Source of the DNA: Desulfovibrio sp.
Lineage (GTDB): Bacteria; Desulfobacterota; Desulfovibrionia; Desulfovibrionales; Desulfovibrionaceae
DNA length: 6,738 bases
NCBI GenBank assembly: GCA_028708195.1
Contig: JAQVZK010000131.1
Span: 1 to 6,738 of the forward strand
Direction of reading: 5' to 3'
Part shown: positions 1-5,898 of the stretch, piece after piece
Layout: every line of letters begins with the position of its first letter
How positions within the stretch are numbered: the first letter of the stretch is position 1
Made by a program: the position numbers and the translations under genes
Notes under the pieces: model-generated
The model's database searches: none
What the model saw: the letters and a program-made list of their open reading frames with translations, nothing else
What the model was told of the DNA's origin: nothing

Positions 1-176
1 TTGTCGGCCAGGCGCCCGCCTGCCCAGGCTCCCAGCGCAAGACAGGCCAGCACCACGCCAATAAGGCTCGTCCAGACAATGGCCGAAGTGCCCACATAGG
101 GGGCCAGCACTCGCGCGCCCACCATCTCAAGCACCATAACCAGCGCTCCGCTCAGAAAAACCGTCAGTTCCAGCAT
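1..176 (-). CDS. Fused MFS / spermidine-synthase-like membrane protein, N-terminal fragment
   Basis: Fifty-eight codons are visible, starting with ATG at 176-174 and running off the left edge. The peptide begins MLELTVFLSGALVMVLE and continues with the stretches GARVLAPYVGTS and WTSLIGVVLACLALGAWAGG, ending GRLAD. It forms two hydrophobic segments (about residues 4-24 and 33-55). From memory this pattern, an LE.VG.R.LAP..GTS segment followed by W.SLIGV and LG...GGRLAD, is typical of the membrane N-terminus of bacterial 'fused MFS/spermidine synthase' proteins. In those proteins transporter-like helices precede a polyamine-synthase-like Rossmann domain, and the physiological role is mostly unproven. 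The synthase part is outside the window, so activity cannot be judged. AGGAG (minus strand, 185-181) lies 4 bases upstream of the ATG and supports this start. The gene follows tadA on the same strand after 143 bases, so it may have its own promoter. Confidence 0.72.
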   Translation of the reverse strand, partial: MLELTVFLSGALVMVLEMVGARVLAPYVGTSAIVWTSLIGVVLACLALGAWAGGRLAD

Positions 177-188
177 GGCGCTCCTTTT

Positions 189-201
189 GGGGCCCTGCCC
201 C
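189..201 (-). promoter_or_regulatory. Short GC hairpin next to the ribosome binding site of the membrane-protein gene
   Basis: Read on the minus strand, GGGGC-AGG-GCCCC can form a 5-bp all-GC stem with a 3-base loop, ending 3 bases before the AGGAG ribosome binding site at 185-181. It could affect translation initiation, or it may be chance in GC-rich DNA. No T-run follows it, so it is not an intrinsic terminator. Confidence 0.25.
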
Positions 202-228
202 TGGCGGTTGGGGAAGCTACGCCAGTGC

Positions 229-243
229 GGCACAAGACGTGCC
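229..243. repeat. Inverted repeat GGCAC-N5-GTGCC
   Basis: A perfect 5-bp inverted repeat, GGCAC aagac GTGCC, lies between tadA and the membrane-protein gene. It could be a small hairpin in the leader of the downstream minus-strand gene or a dyad binding site. Nothing T-rich follows on either strand. It is too short to rule out chance. Confidence 0.25.
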
Positions 244-263
244 AACAAACGCTCCCCTCAGTC

Positions 264-309
264 ATCATCAAAAAAACGAATCTACACTGCAAAAACAGGT
301 CTACACTGC
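264..309 (-). promoter_or_regulatory. Perfect 10-base direct repeat overlapping a weak candidate promoter
   Basis: TCTACACTGC occurs at 281-290 and again at 300-309 (GCAGTGTAGA on the minus strand), a period of 19 bases. On the minus strand a weak promoter-like pair can be drawn: TTGCAG (292-287), a 17-base spacer, then GATGAT (269-264), matching the sigma-70 consensus at 3/6 and 4/6 positions. The downstream repeat copy overlaps the -35 element. This arrangement would suit a regulator acting on the membrane-protein gene that starts at 176. The repeat is directly visible; the promoter is a weak inference. Confidence 0.3.
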
Positions 310-319
310 TAACAATAAA

Positions 320-895
320 TCAACCTTGCTCATTCCGCCGGGTGGCGAAAAAATCGTGCAACAGTTGCGCGCATTCTGCGGCCCGTATGCCGCCCATATG
401 CCAGATGCTGTGGTTGGCGCTCTGGGCGTCAAAATACTCGGCGCAGGAAACCACAGCCCCGGCCTGAGGGTCAGCCGCGCCGTAAACCACCCCGGCAAGG
501 CGGGCATGAATGGCGGCGGCAGCGCACATGGCGCAAGGCTCAAGAGTGACCACCAGCACACAGCCGCCGAGCCTGTAGTTGCCAAAGGCGGGCCCGGCCC
601 GGCGCAAGACCTGAATTTCGGCGTGGGCTGTGGGGTCGTGCAGGGCCACGGGGGCATTGCCCTCCGCCGCCAGCACCCTGCCGTCAGGGGCCACAAGCAC
701 CGCGCCCACGGGTATTTCGCCAAGGGCTGCGGCCATGCGGGCACGCTCAAGCGCGTGCGCCATGAGGCTTTCCCAGCTATGCCCCGCCGGCGCGGGCGGC
801 ACAGGCCCCGCCTGCGCAAAAACGCGAACTCCCCCACCCCCGGCGTGCAGGCCGCCGGGGTGGAGGGAGGAAGAGCCTGATGCACGCCGCCGCAT
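320..895 (-). CDS. tadA: tRNA-specific adenosine deaminase TadA
   Basis: TadA deaminates adenosine 34 to inosine in the anticodon of tRNA-Arg(ACG), letting one tRNA read several Arg codons; it acts in the cytoplasm as a zinc enzyme. The cytidine-deaminase-fold motifs are complete. HAE at residues 91-93 gives zinc ligand H91 and proton shuttle E93. PCAMC at 120-124 gives zinc ligands C121 and C124. IPVGAVLV (61-68) is the usual first strand, and a NHSIWHMGGI segment (161-170) precedes the C-terminal helix ending in DFF. The open frame gives 191 residues, longer than the roughly 150-170 usual for the family, because of a Gly/Pro/Ala-rich N-terminal stretch of about 40 residues. The ATG at 895 lies 7 bases after the LOG stop but has no good ribosome binding site. 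Internal starts at residue 32 (GTG) or residue 45 (ATG at 763, giving MAHALERARMAA) are real alternatives. Product identity is firm, the start is not. Confidence 0.93.
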   Translation of the reverse strand: MRRRASGSSSLHPGGLHAGGGGVRVFAQAGPVPPAPAGHSWESLMAHALERARMAAALGEIPVGAVLVAPDGRVLAAEGNAPVALHDPTAHAEIQVLRRAGPAFGNYRLGGCVLVVTLEPCAMCAAAAIHARLAGVVYGAADPQAGAVVSCAEYFDAQSANHSIWHMGGIRAAECAQLLHDFFATRRNEQG

Positions 896-902
896 TCAGG
901 GC

Positions 903-1571
903 CTACAGAATAACTATCTTGCGCAAGTGACTGACCACTTCTTCAGGCGTGTCGCACACGGTGATAAGCTGGTCAATTTCGCTTTCTTTGATAAACCCGC
1001 GCGCAGCCATATTTTTGCGCAGCCACTCCACCATGCCGCTCCAGAAGCTGGAATCGTACAGCACAATGGGGAATTGACGCGTGCGGCCGGTCTGGGCCAA
1101 TACAAAGGCCTCGGAAAGTTCGTCAATGGTGCCCATACCACCAGGCATGACCACATAGGCCATCGCATATTTGACGAACATAAATTTGCGGATGAAAAAA
1201 TAGCGGAAATTGCAGCGGGTTTTCACATACGGGTTGCAGCCCTGCTCATGCGGCAGATGAATGTGCAGGCCAATGGATTCGCCGCCCGCCTCAAAAGCGC
1301 CCTTGTTGGCCGCTTCCATAATGCCAGGGCCGCCGCCGGTGATAATGCCAAAGCCGGCGTCAACCAACAGGCGCGAAATTTTTTCGGCATCCTGATACTC
1401 CTGCGTATCAGGCGTACAACGGGCCGAGCCAAAAATGGATATGCAGTTAACCTTGAGGCTGTTGAGTATATCCAGAGCCTCCACCATTTCGGCCATGATG
1501 CGGAAGGTACGCCAGGATTCTGTGGTGACAGAGGCCAGATCGTCCACAATGTTCTGTTGCAGTTCAGGCAT
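903..1571 (-). CDS. LOG-family (TIGR00730-type) nucleotide phosphoribohydrolase
   Basis: A cytoplasmic Rossmann-fold protein of the LOG family ('lonely guy', formerly 'lysine decarboxylase-like'). Characterised members cleave the N-glycosidic bond of nucleoside 5'-monophosphates, including isopentenyl-AMP, releasing the free base and ribose 5-phosphate. Visible motifs are FGSAR (47-51), the nucleotide-binding loop GGGPGIMEAANKGA (79-92), LPHEQGCNPYV (106-116), and the family signature PGGMGTIDE (143-151), which carries the catalytic Glu. The length of 222 residues is normal. The start is well supported: on the minus strand AGGAG lies 5 bases before the ATG at 1571. TadA follows after 7 bases, so the two genes are probably co-transcribed. 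Substrate cannot be read from sequence: other family members prefer purine or pyrimidine monophosphates, and cytokinin-type activity is only one possibility. The old annotation as a lysine decarboxylase is not supported. Confidence 0.9.
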   Translation of the reverse strand: MPELQQNIVDDLASVTTESWRTFRIMAEMVEALDILNSLKVNCISIFGSARCTPDTQEYQDAEKISRLLVDAGFGIITGGGPGIMEAANKGAFEAGGESIGLHIHLPHEQGCNPYVKTRCNFRYFFIRKFMFVKYAMAYVVMPGGMGTIDELSEAFVLAQTGRTRQFPIVLYDSSFWSGMVEWLRKNMAARGFIKESEIDQLITVCDTPEEVVSHLRKIVIL

Positions 1572-1661
1572 GAAAACTCCTTGATATATATTTCTTGACT
1601 CCCCAAAAAACCGACATAAAAACGGACTGCAACGGTAGGCAACCCTTGCGGCACGTGGGAT

Positions 1662-1716
1662 ATTCCTGAACGAAAGTGCGTAACGACGCCAACCGCTTGC
1701 CAGCGTTCGTAGGAAT
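1662..1716. repeat. Bulged 11-bp inverted repeat in the divergent intergenic region
   Basis: ATTCCT (1662-1667), a 2-base bulge GA, then ACGAA (1670-1674) pair with TTCGT (1706-1710) and AGGAAT (1711-1716), giving 11 base pairs around a 31-base loop. The palindrome CACGTG sits just outside at 1652-1657. It could be a hairpin in a leader or small RNA, or the two arms of a regulator site. The minus-strand LOG transcript would include it if its promoter lies to the right of 1716. No T-run follows either arm, so it is not an intrinsic terminator. Confidence 0.35.
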
Positions 1717-1815
1717 CAGGGTCGCAGTATATGTGGGGCGCACAGTAAAGGCAATGCGCAGCTTCACGCGGCAAAAAATCGGGCAAGACCGCAACGACCG
1801 GCAAACCGAGCAGGC

Positions 1816-1845
1816 TTGACGCTATACACCCCTAGCGGCTATGGA
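1816..1845 (+). promoter_or_regulatory. Candidate sigma-70 promoter for the ribonuclease-rsmD-coaD-miaA unit
   Basis: TTGACG (5/6 match to the -35 consensus) is followed after 18 bases by TATGGA (3/6 match to the -10). Transcription from here would give a leader of roughly 180 bases before the ATG at 2031. The -10 is poor and the long leader is unusual, so this is a weak candidate. I see no better one between 1816 and 2030. Confidence 0.22.
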
Positions 1846-2030
1846 AAAAGGTCCCCCAACGCGGCTTGCGCACAAGGCATGGCCTCGTATACAGCGTTTT
1901 GACACACCGGGCCTCGTACGCGCGGGGCTTGGCGGTGCGGGGGCCCGTTAGACAGAACGCGGCTGTAAGTCGCCCTTCTGCCGTAACGGACGTGCGGCTG
2001 TTTGGCCGTCAATCACTATCGGAGGCCACG

Positions 2031-3641
2031 ATGAAGGTTCAACTTCTGGGCGCGGCGCAAACCGTGACCGGTTCCTGTTACATGATAGAGGCATGCGGCA
2101 AGCGTTTCTGCATCGACTGCGGCATGCACCAGGGCAACAAGGCCATTGAAGCGCGCAACCGCGAAACTGAAGTCTACCGCCCGTCAGATATCGACTTCAT
2201 ACTCATCACCCACGCCCACATCGACCACTCCGGTCTGCTGCCCCGCCTGGTACGTGAGGGCTTTGAAAATACCGTGTACTGCACCAAGGCCACCAGCGAA
2301 CTTTTGGACCTCATGCTGCAGGACAGTGCCCATATTCAAGAAATGGAAGCCCAGTGGGAAGCCAAAAAATATCAGCGCCGGGGCCTGAAAAATCCCCCTG
2401 CTGCCCTTTATACTTCGGCTGACGCCCAAAAGGCCGTGACCCTTTTTTCTTCGGTGGGTTATCACAAAACCTTTGAGCCAGCCCCCGGCATCCGCGTCAC
2501 CTATTATGACGCCGGGCATATTCTCGGCTCCGGATCTCTGCGCATCGAGGCGGACGAAGACGGCAAGACCACCAGCCTCATCTTCTCTGGCGACATCGGC
2601 CGTCCGCAGTCTCTCATTGTGCGCAGCCCCGAAAATCCGCCACAGGCCGACTACGTGTTTATGGAGTCCACCTACGGCGACCGTGACCACAAAGACGAGG
2701 ACGTGAGCGATGAGGAACTGGCCGAAGCCATTGCCTACAGTTATGGCAAGGGCGAAAAGGTCATTATTCCCGCCTTTGCTGTGGAGCGCACCCAGGAGGT
2801 GCTGTACTGCCTGCATGTGCTGAGCAAAAAGGGCCAGTTGCCCGAAGACATGCCCGTCTATGTGGACAGCCCCCTGGCCATCCGCGCCACCGAAGTTTTT
2901 GAACGCAACCGCGAGCTGTTTGACGACGCAGCGCAAGATATGCTCAATAATGGCGACAACCCGTTTGCTCTGCCCAATCTGCGCTATACGCTGTCAGTGG
3001 CGGAGTCGCAGGCCATCAACGAGTACAAAGGCCCGGCCATCGTCATTTCAGCCAGCGGCATGTGCAACGCGGGCCGCGTACGCCATCATTTGCGCCACAA
3101 TATCTGGAGGCCCGGCGCAAGCATCGTCTTTGTGGGCTATCAGGCCGTGGGCACCCCAGGCCGCAAAATTGTCGAAAAAGCTAAAAAGATTACCCTTTTT
3201 GGCGAAGATATGGATGTGGCGGCCCGCATATACACCATCAACGGGTTTTCGGGGCATGCCGGGCAGAGCCAGCTTCTTGACTGGCTGGCACCTCTGGCGC
3301 ACAACTGCGCTCAGGTGGTGTTGGTGCACGGTGAGGCCAAAGCTCAGACAACCCTGGCCCGGCTCATCACAGAACGCTTTGCCATCAAGCCCCACATTGC
3401 ATCCTATCTGGAAGAAATGACCCTGCACGGCTGCCAGGTTACCGAAACCGTCACCCACGAAACCCAGGCCCACCCCAAGGTGGATTGGGGCTTTCTTACC
3501 GGCGAAGTGGAACGCAAGTGGGGCATGTTCAAGGGCAAGCTGACCGATGTGGAAGGCCGCCCCTGGGTGGAACAGACAGATTTGCAAGAAGCACTGGAAA
3601 AAATGGACTACGCCCTCACGCGCCTTATCTCGCGAATGTAG
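2031..3641 (+). CDS. MBL-fold / beta-CASP RNA-processing hydrolase
   Basis: A 536-residue cytoplasmic zinc enzyme of the CPSF73/YSH1-like metallo-beta-lactamase group, whose members act as endo- or exoribonucleases. Zinc-site motifs appear in order: HAHIDH (residues 61-66), H163 in YDAGHILGSGS, and D188 in FSGDIGR. The beta-CASP domain then supplies motif A (D279 in PVYVDSPLA), ASGMCNAGRVRHHL (341-354), motif B (H409 in GFSGHAGQ) and motif C (H433 in LVHGEA). All expected catalytic residues are present, so it should be active. A tail of about 75 residues follows the core and is longer than in compact family members. The open frame extends 55 codons further upstream, but GGAGG at 2021-2025, 5 bases before ATG 2031, and the typical MKVQLLGAAQTVTGS N-terminus fix this start. 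rsmD begins 15 bases after the stop. Substrate is unknown; rRNA, tRNA or mRNA processing are all possible. Confidence 0.92.
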   Translation: MKVQLLGAAQTVTGSCYMIEACGKRFCIDCGMHQGNKAIEARNRETEVYRPSDIDFILITHAHIDHSGLLPRLVREGFENTVYCTKATSELLDLMLQDSAHIQEMEAQWEAKKYQRRGLKNPPAALYTSADAQKAVTLFSSVGYHKTFEPAPGIRVTYYDAGHILGSGSLRIEADEDGKTTSLIFSGDIGRPQSLIVRSPENPPQADYVFMESTYGDRDHKDEDVSDEELAEAIAYSYGKGEKVIIPAFAVERTQEVLYCLHVLSKKGQLPEDMPVYVDSPLAIRATEVFERNRELFDDAAQDMLNNGDNPFALPNLRYTLSVAESQAINEYKGPAIVISASGMCNAGRVRHHLRHNIWRPGASIVFVGYQAVGTPGRKIVEKAKKITLFGEDMDVAARIYTINGFSGHAGQSQLLDWLAPLAHNCAQVVLVHGEAKAQTTLARLITERFAIKPHIASYLEEMTLHGCQVTETVTHETQAHPKVDWGFLTGEVERKWGMFKGKLTDVEGRPWVEQTDLQEALEKMDYALTRLISRM

Positions 3642-3656
3642 GGAAACGGAATCGTC

Positions 3657-4208
3657 ATGCGCATCATATCGGGCCGCCTGGGCGGCCGCACTCTCAAAAC
3701 CGTGGAGGGCGAGGGCTACCGCCCCGCCATGAGTAAAACCCGCGAAGCCCTCTTTTCCATGCTCGCTGCCCGTGGACTCATCTGGTCCACGGCGCGGGTG
3801 CTGGATCTGTTTGCAGGCAGCGGCAGCCTTGCTTTTGAGGCCATCAGCCGAGGGGCTCCCCACGCCCTGCTGGTTGAAAACTCCGCTCCGGCCATGCGCT
3901 GCCTTCAGGCCAACGTGGCGGCCCTGGGCGTGCAGGACGAAACCGGCCTTGTGAAGGACGACGTGCTCAAGGTGCTCAAGCGCCCGCCCAGGCAACCCTA
4001 CAATCTTGTGTTTATGGATCCGCCCTACCGCAAAAAGCTGGCTGAACCAGCCTTGCGGCTTCTGGCCGCCCACCGCTGGCTCACGCCAAATGCCTTTGTG
4101 GCCGCGGAAATTGAAAAAGAGGCCCAATTTGCCGTGCCCCCAGGATTCACCCTGGAAACTGACAGACTGCTGGGCCAAACCCGGGTCTGCATCTGGATAG
4201 CATCATGA
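3657..4208 (+). CDS. rsmD: 16S rRNA (guanine966-N2)-methyltransferase RsmD
   Basis: RsmD methylates N2 of G966 in 16S rRNA using S-adenosylmethionine, during assembly of the small ribosomal subunit. The 183-residue protein opens with the family-typical MRIISGRLGGRTLKT and the RPAMSKTREALFSML segment (22-36). The SAM-binding motif I, DLFAGSGSLAFEA, is at 50-62; an acidic residue after strand 2 is E74 (LLVEN). The catalytic DPPY motif of amino-directed methyltransferases is at 121-124. Length and motif order are normal for the family. The ribosome binding site is modest (a GGA 8 bases upstream), consistent with translation continuing from the ribonuclease gene 15 bases earlier. The stop overlaps the coaD start (ATGA at 4205-4208), indicating translational coupling; rsmD-coaD adjacency is common in bacteria. 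Confidence 0.95.
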   Translation: MRIISGRLGGRTLKTVEGEGYRPAMSKTREALFSMLAARGLIWSTARVLDLFAGSGSLAFEAISRGAPHALLVENSAPAMRCLQANVAALGVQDETGLVKDDVLKVLKRPPRQPYNLVFMDPPYRKKLAEPALRLLAAHRWLTPNAFVAAEIEKEAQFAVPPGFTLETDRLLGQTRVCIWIAS

Positions 4209-4744
4209 AAATAGCCATGTATCCCGGCACGTTCGACCCCATGACCAATGGGCACCTCAGCCTGATCCGTCGGGGTTGCGAAGTTTTTGACCAGATCATC
4301 GTGGCTGTGGCCGACAATACGCCCAAACGCCCGCTGTTCAACCATGAAGAGCGGGTGGCTATGGCCCGCGAAGCCCTCAAGGACGAACCCCGCGCCGTGG
4401 TGGAGCCCTTTTCGGGCCTGACGGTGGAGTACGCGGCCAAGCGCAATGCCTGCGTTCTTTTACGCGGTCTGCGCGCTGTTTCAGACTTTGAGTATGAATT
4501 TCAGTTGGCCCTGATGAACCGCCGCCTGCAGCGCCACATCCAGACGGTTTTTCTCATGACCGACTACCAGTGGCTGTTTATCAGCTCCACCATCGTCAAG
4601 GCCGCTGCCAGCCACGGCGCAGACATCAACGGCCTTGTGCCGGAAAATGTGCGTCTGGCCCTGATCGAAAAATACGAAAACGGCGAGGTAGCCCAGGGCA
4701 CCCCCTGCCTCGCCGCGCCGTACGGCGGCTTTCGCACATCCTGA
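4205..4744 (+). CDS. coaD: Phosphopantetheine adenylyltransferase CoaD
   Basis: CoaD transfers AMP from ATP to 4'-phosphopantetheine, giving dephospho-CoA and pyrophosphate, the penultimate step of coenzyme A synthesis in the cytoplasm. The nucleotidyltransferase signature is clear: YPGTFDPMTNGH (residues 6-17) includes the TxGH motif (T14, G16, H17). RGLRAVSDFEYEFQLALMNR (87-106) is the conserved phosphopantetheine/ATP-binding region, and the ISSTIVK segment (126-132) corresponds to the usual SSS.VKE motif that contacts ATP. The length of 179 residues exceeds the usual 160 or so; the excess is a C-terminal tail from about residue 163 (AQGTPCLAAPYGGFRTS) with no recognisable function. The ATG overlaps the rsmD stop. 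miaA begins 16 bases after the stop. Confidence 0.96.
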   Translation: MKIAMYPGTFDPMTNGHLSLIRRGCEVFDQIIVAVADNTPKRPLFNHEERVAMAREALKDEPRAVVEPFSGLTVEYAAKRNACVLLRGLRAVSDFEYEFQLALMNRRLQRHIQTVFLMTDYQWLFISSTIVKAAASHGADINGLVPENVRLALIEKYENGEVAQGTPCLAAPYGGFRTS

Positions 4745-4760
4745 ACAGGCGGCCAGACTG

Positions 4761-5735
4761 ATGCAGAGCAAACATACTTGCAGCGGGGCGGCACTGGCGG
4801 CCCCGCTGCCCGTTATCTGCCTTGCCGGCCCCACAGGCTCGGGCAAAACTGCCGCCGCGCTGGCTCTGGCCGACGCCTTGAACGGCGAGGTCATCAATGC
4901 CGATTCACGGCAGGTCTATGCCGACTTTCCCTGCATAACAGCGCAGCCCACACAGCAAGAACGCGCCCACTGCTCACACCACCTCTACGGTTTTTTGCCC
5001 ACAGCGCAAAAAATCAGCGCGGGCCGCTGGGCAGATCAGACTGCGGTTCTGGCCCGCCAGATACTTGCCAAAGGCAAAACGCCGCTGCTTGTTGGCGGCA
5101 CTGGCCTCTACTTTAACACCCTGCTGCACGGCACGGCCCATATCCCCCCTGTGGACGCGGCACTGACACAGGCCCTCACCGCCCGCATTGAAGCCCAGGG
5201 CCCGCCACGCCTGCATGCAGAACTTGCGCTCGCAGACCCGGAGTACGCAGCCCGCATCCACCCCAACGACCGCCAGCGCATCATACGCGCCCTTGAAGTG
5301 CTTGAAGCCACGGGCCGCCCCTTCACCTGGTGGCACAAAAACGCCATGAGTCCCCCACTCTGCACCGGGCCGCTGCTTGTGCTGGACGCTCCCCTTTCGT
5401 GGCTTGAACCGCGCCTGGCTCGCCGCCTGGATATCATGCTGCAAAGCGGCGCACTCGACGAGGCACGCACGGCCCTTGATATCTGCGATGACGACGCTGC
5501 CCCCGGCTGGTCGGGCATTGGCTGCGCCGAAGCCCTCGCCTTTCTGCGGGGCCGCCTGAGCTTCGATGCATGCCGCGCCCTCTGGCTGCGCAACACACGG
5601 GCCTACGCCAAACGCCAGCTCACCTGGTTTCGCGCCCGTGGCGAAGCCGTCTGGCTGCCGCCGGAAGATGTGGAAGGCGTGGTTGCGGCCGCCCGAGCTT
5701 ACTGGACACGCCAGAGCTGCCCTGATTCATACTAG
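4761..5735 (+). CDS. miaA: tRNA dimethylallyltransferase MiaA
   Basis: MiaA moves the dimethylallyl group of DMAPP onto N6 of adenosine 37, next to the anticodon of tRNAs reading UNN codons, forming i6A, which stabilises codon pairing. The 324-residue protein shows the P-loop GPTGSGKT (23-30), NADSRQVYADF (46-56) with the catalytic-type Asp48, ISAGRWADQ (85-93), VGGTGLYFNTLLHG (111-124), the RIIRALEV segment (173-180) and the C-terminal RNTRAYAKRQLTWFR (277-291). The usual IGY.E motif reads GIGCAEAL (252-259), a Tyr-to-Cys variant. The length is normal. The start at 4761 has only a distant AGGCGG (4747-4752) as ribosome binding site, but the first residues before PVICLAGPTGSGKT are of plausible length. 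It is probably the last gene of the unit; the next 242 bases are non-coding. Confidence 0.95.
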   Translation: MQSKHTCSGAALAAPLPVICLAGPTGSGKTAAALALADALNGEVINADSRQVYADFPCITAQPTQQERAHCSHHLYGFLPTAQKISAGRWADQTAVLARQILAKGKTPLLVGGTGLYFNTLLHGTAHIPPVDAALTQALTARIEAQGPPRLHAELALADPEYAARIHPNDRQRIIRALEVLEATGRPFTWWHKNAMSPPLCTGPLLVLDAPLSWLEPRLARRLDIMLQSGALDEARTALDICDDDAAPGWSGIGCAEALAFLRGRLSFDACRALWLRNTRAYAKRQLTWFRARGEAVWLPPEDVEGVVAAARAYWTRQSCPDSY

Positions 5736-5771
5736 AACCTTTATTCATGGTTCTGCCTGTTGCCGCGAACC
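5734..5771 (+). repeat. Two competing short hairpins at the end of miaA
   Basis: AGAACC (5734-5739) can pair with GGTTCT (5749-5754). GGTTC (5749-5753) can instead pair with GAACC (5767-5771). The two stems share an arm and so exclude each other. The first overlaps the miaA TAG stop. No T-run follows, so neither is a classical terminator. Confidence 0.3.
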
Positions 5772-5804
5772 CCGTAACGCGAGGTAAGCTTGCCTGCGGG
5801 CACA

Positions 5805-5855
5805 CCTTTAACACCTGTCATTGCTTCAAACGCCTTTAACACCCACCACTGCTTC
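5805..5855. repeat. Imperfect tandem direct repeat, 23-base units, period 28
   Basis: Unit 1 (5805-5827) and unit 2 (5833-5855) share CCTTTAACACC exactly and end in the same GCTTC. They differ at four of 23 positions, all of them transitions. They lie 72-94 bases upstream of the candidate -35 for the iron-sulfur protein gene. A period of 28 bases is not a whole number of helical turns (about 2.7). It could be a pair of regulator sites or a relic of local duplication. Confidence 0.5.
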
Positions 5856-5898
5856 CCCATTGGAAATTTTTTGCTTTCAGCCAGCTCTCAGCTTTGCG

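Larger units (their letters stand above)
1572..2030. other. Divergent intergenic region without a convincing gene
   Basis: These 459 bases separate the leftward LOG-tadA unit from the rightward ribonuclease-rsmD-coaD-miaA unit, so both promoters should lie here. On the minus strand near LOG there is an AT-rich stretch (about 1582-1625) but no good -35/-10 pair. On the plus strand TTGACG (1816-1821) with an 18-base spacer to TATGGA (1840-1845) is a modest promoter candidate. A perfect TTGACA at 1899-1904 has no -10 partner in the GC-rich sequence after it. GGCCTCGTA is repeated at 1881-1889 and 1910-1918. A bulged inverted repeat lies at 1662-1716. Open frames crossing this region lack ribosome binding sites and motifs. 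No tRNA-like cloverleaf or T-tailed terminator was found. Confidence 0.6.

Noticed and set aside
829..841. Runs of five C residues within tadA's 5' end as a phase-variation tract
   Set aside because: The two runs are short (C5, interrupted by an A) and TadA is an essential-type enzyme in most bacteria, so slipped-strand switching is unlikely.
239..880. Plus-strand open frame of 213 codons
   Set aside because: It is antisense to tadA, whose zinc-deaminase motifs are complete on the other strand.
1223..1804. Minus-strand open frame from a TTG at 1804, running out of frame into the LOG gene
   Set aside because: Its part upstream of LOG (peptide with CLYC and IYC) looked briefly like a Cys-containing small protein or transposon remnant. 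It has no ribosome binding site, no recognisable domain, and overlaps the well-supported LOG gene by about 350 bases.
1899..1904. Perfect TTGACA hexamer as a promoter -35 for the beta-CASP gene
   Set aside because: The sequence 15-19 bases downstream is almost pure G and C, with no -10-like hexamer.
1866..2030. A 55-codon upstream extension of the beta-CASP hydrolase frame
   Set aside because: The strong GGAGG 5 bases before ATG 2031 and the family-typical N-terminus there fix the start. The extension has no ribosome binding site or recognisable sequence.
3048..4178. A 376-codon open frame on the minus strand
   Set aside because: It lies antisense to the 3' half of the beta-CASP hydrolase and most of rsmD, both of which have complete, motif-rich coding sequences. 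It shows no family motif and is a by-product of GC-rich codon use.
5853..5872. TTCC-N5-GGAA stem followed by T6 as an intrinsic terminator of miaA
   Set aside because: The stem is only 4 bp with two GC pairs, too weak for a convincing Rho-independent terminator, and it is 118 bases past the stop.
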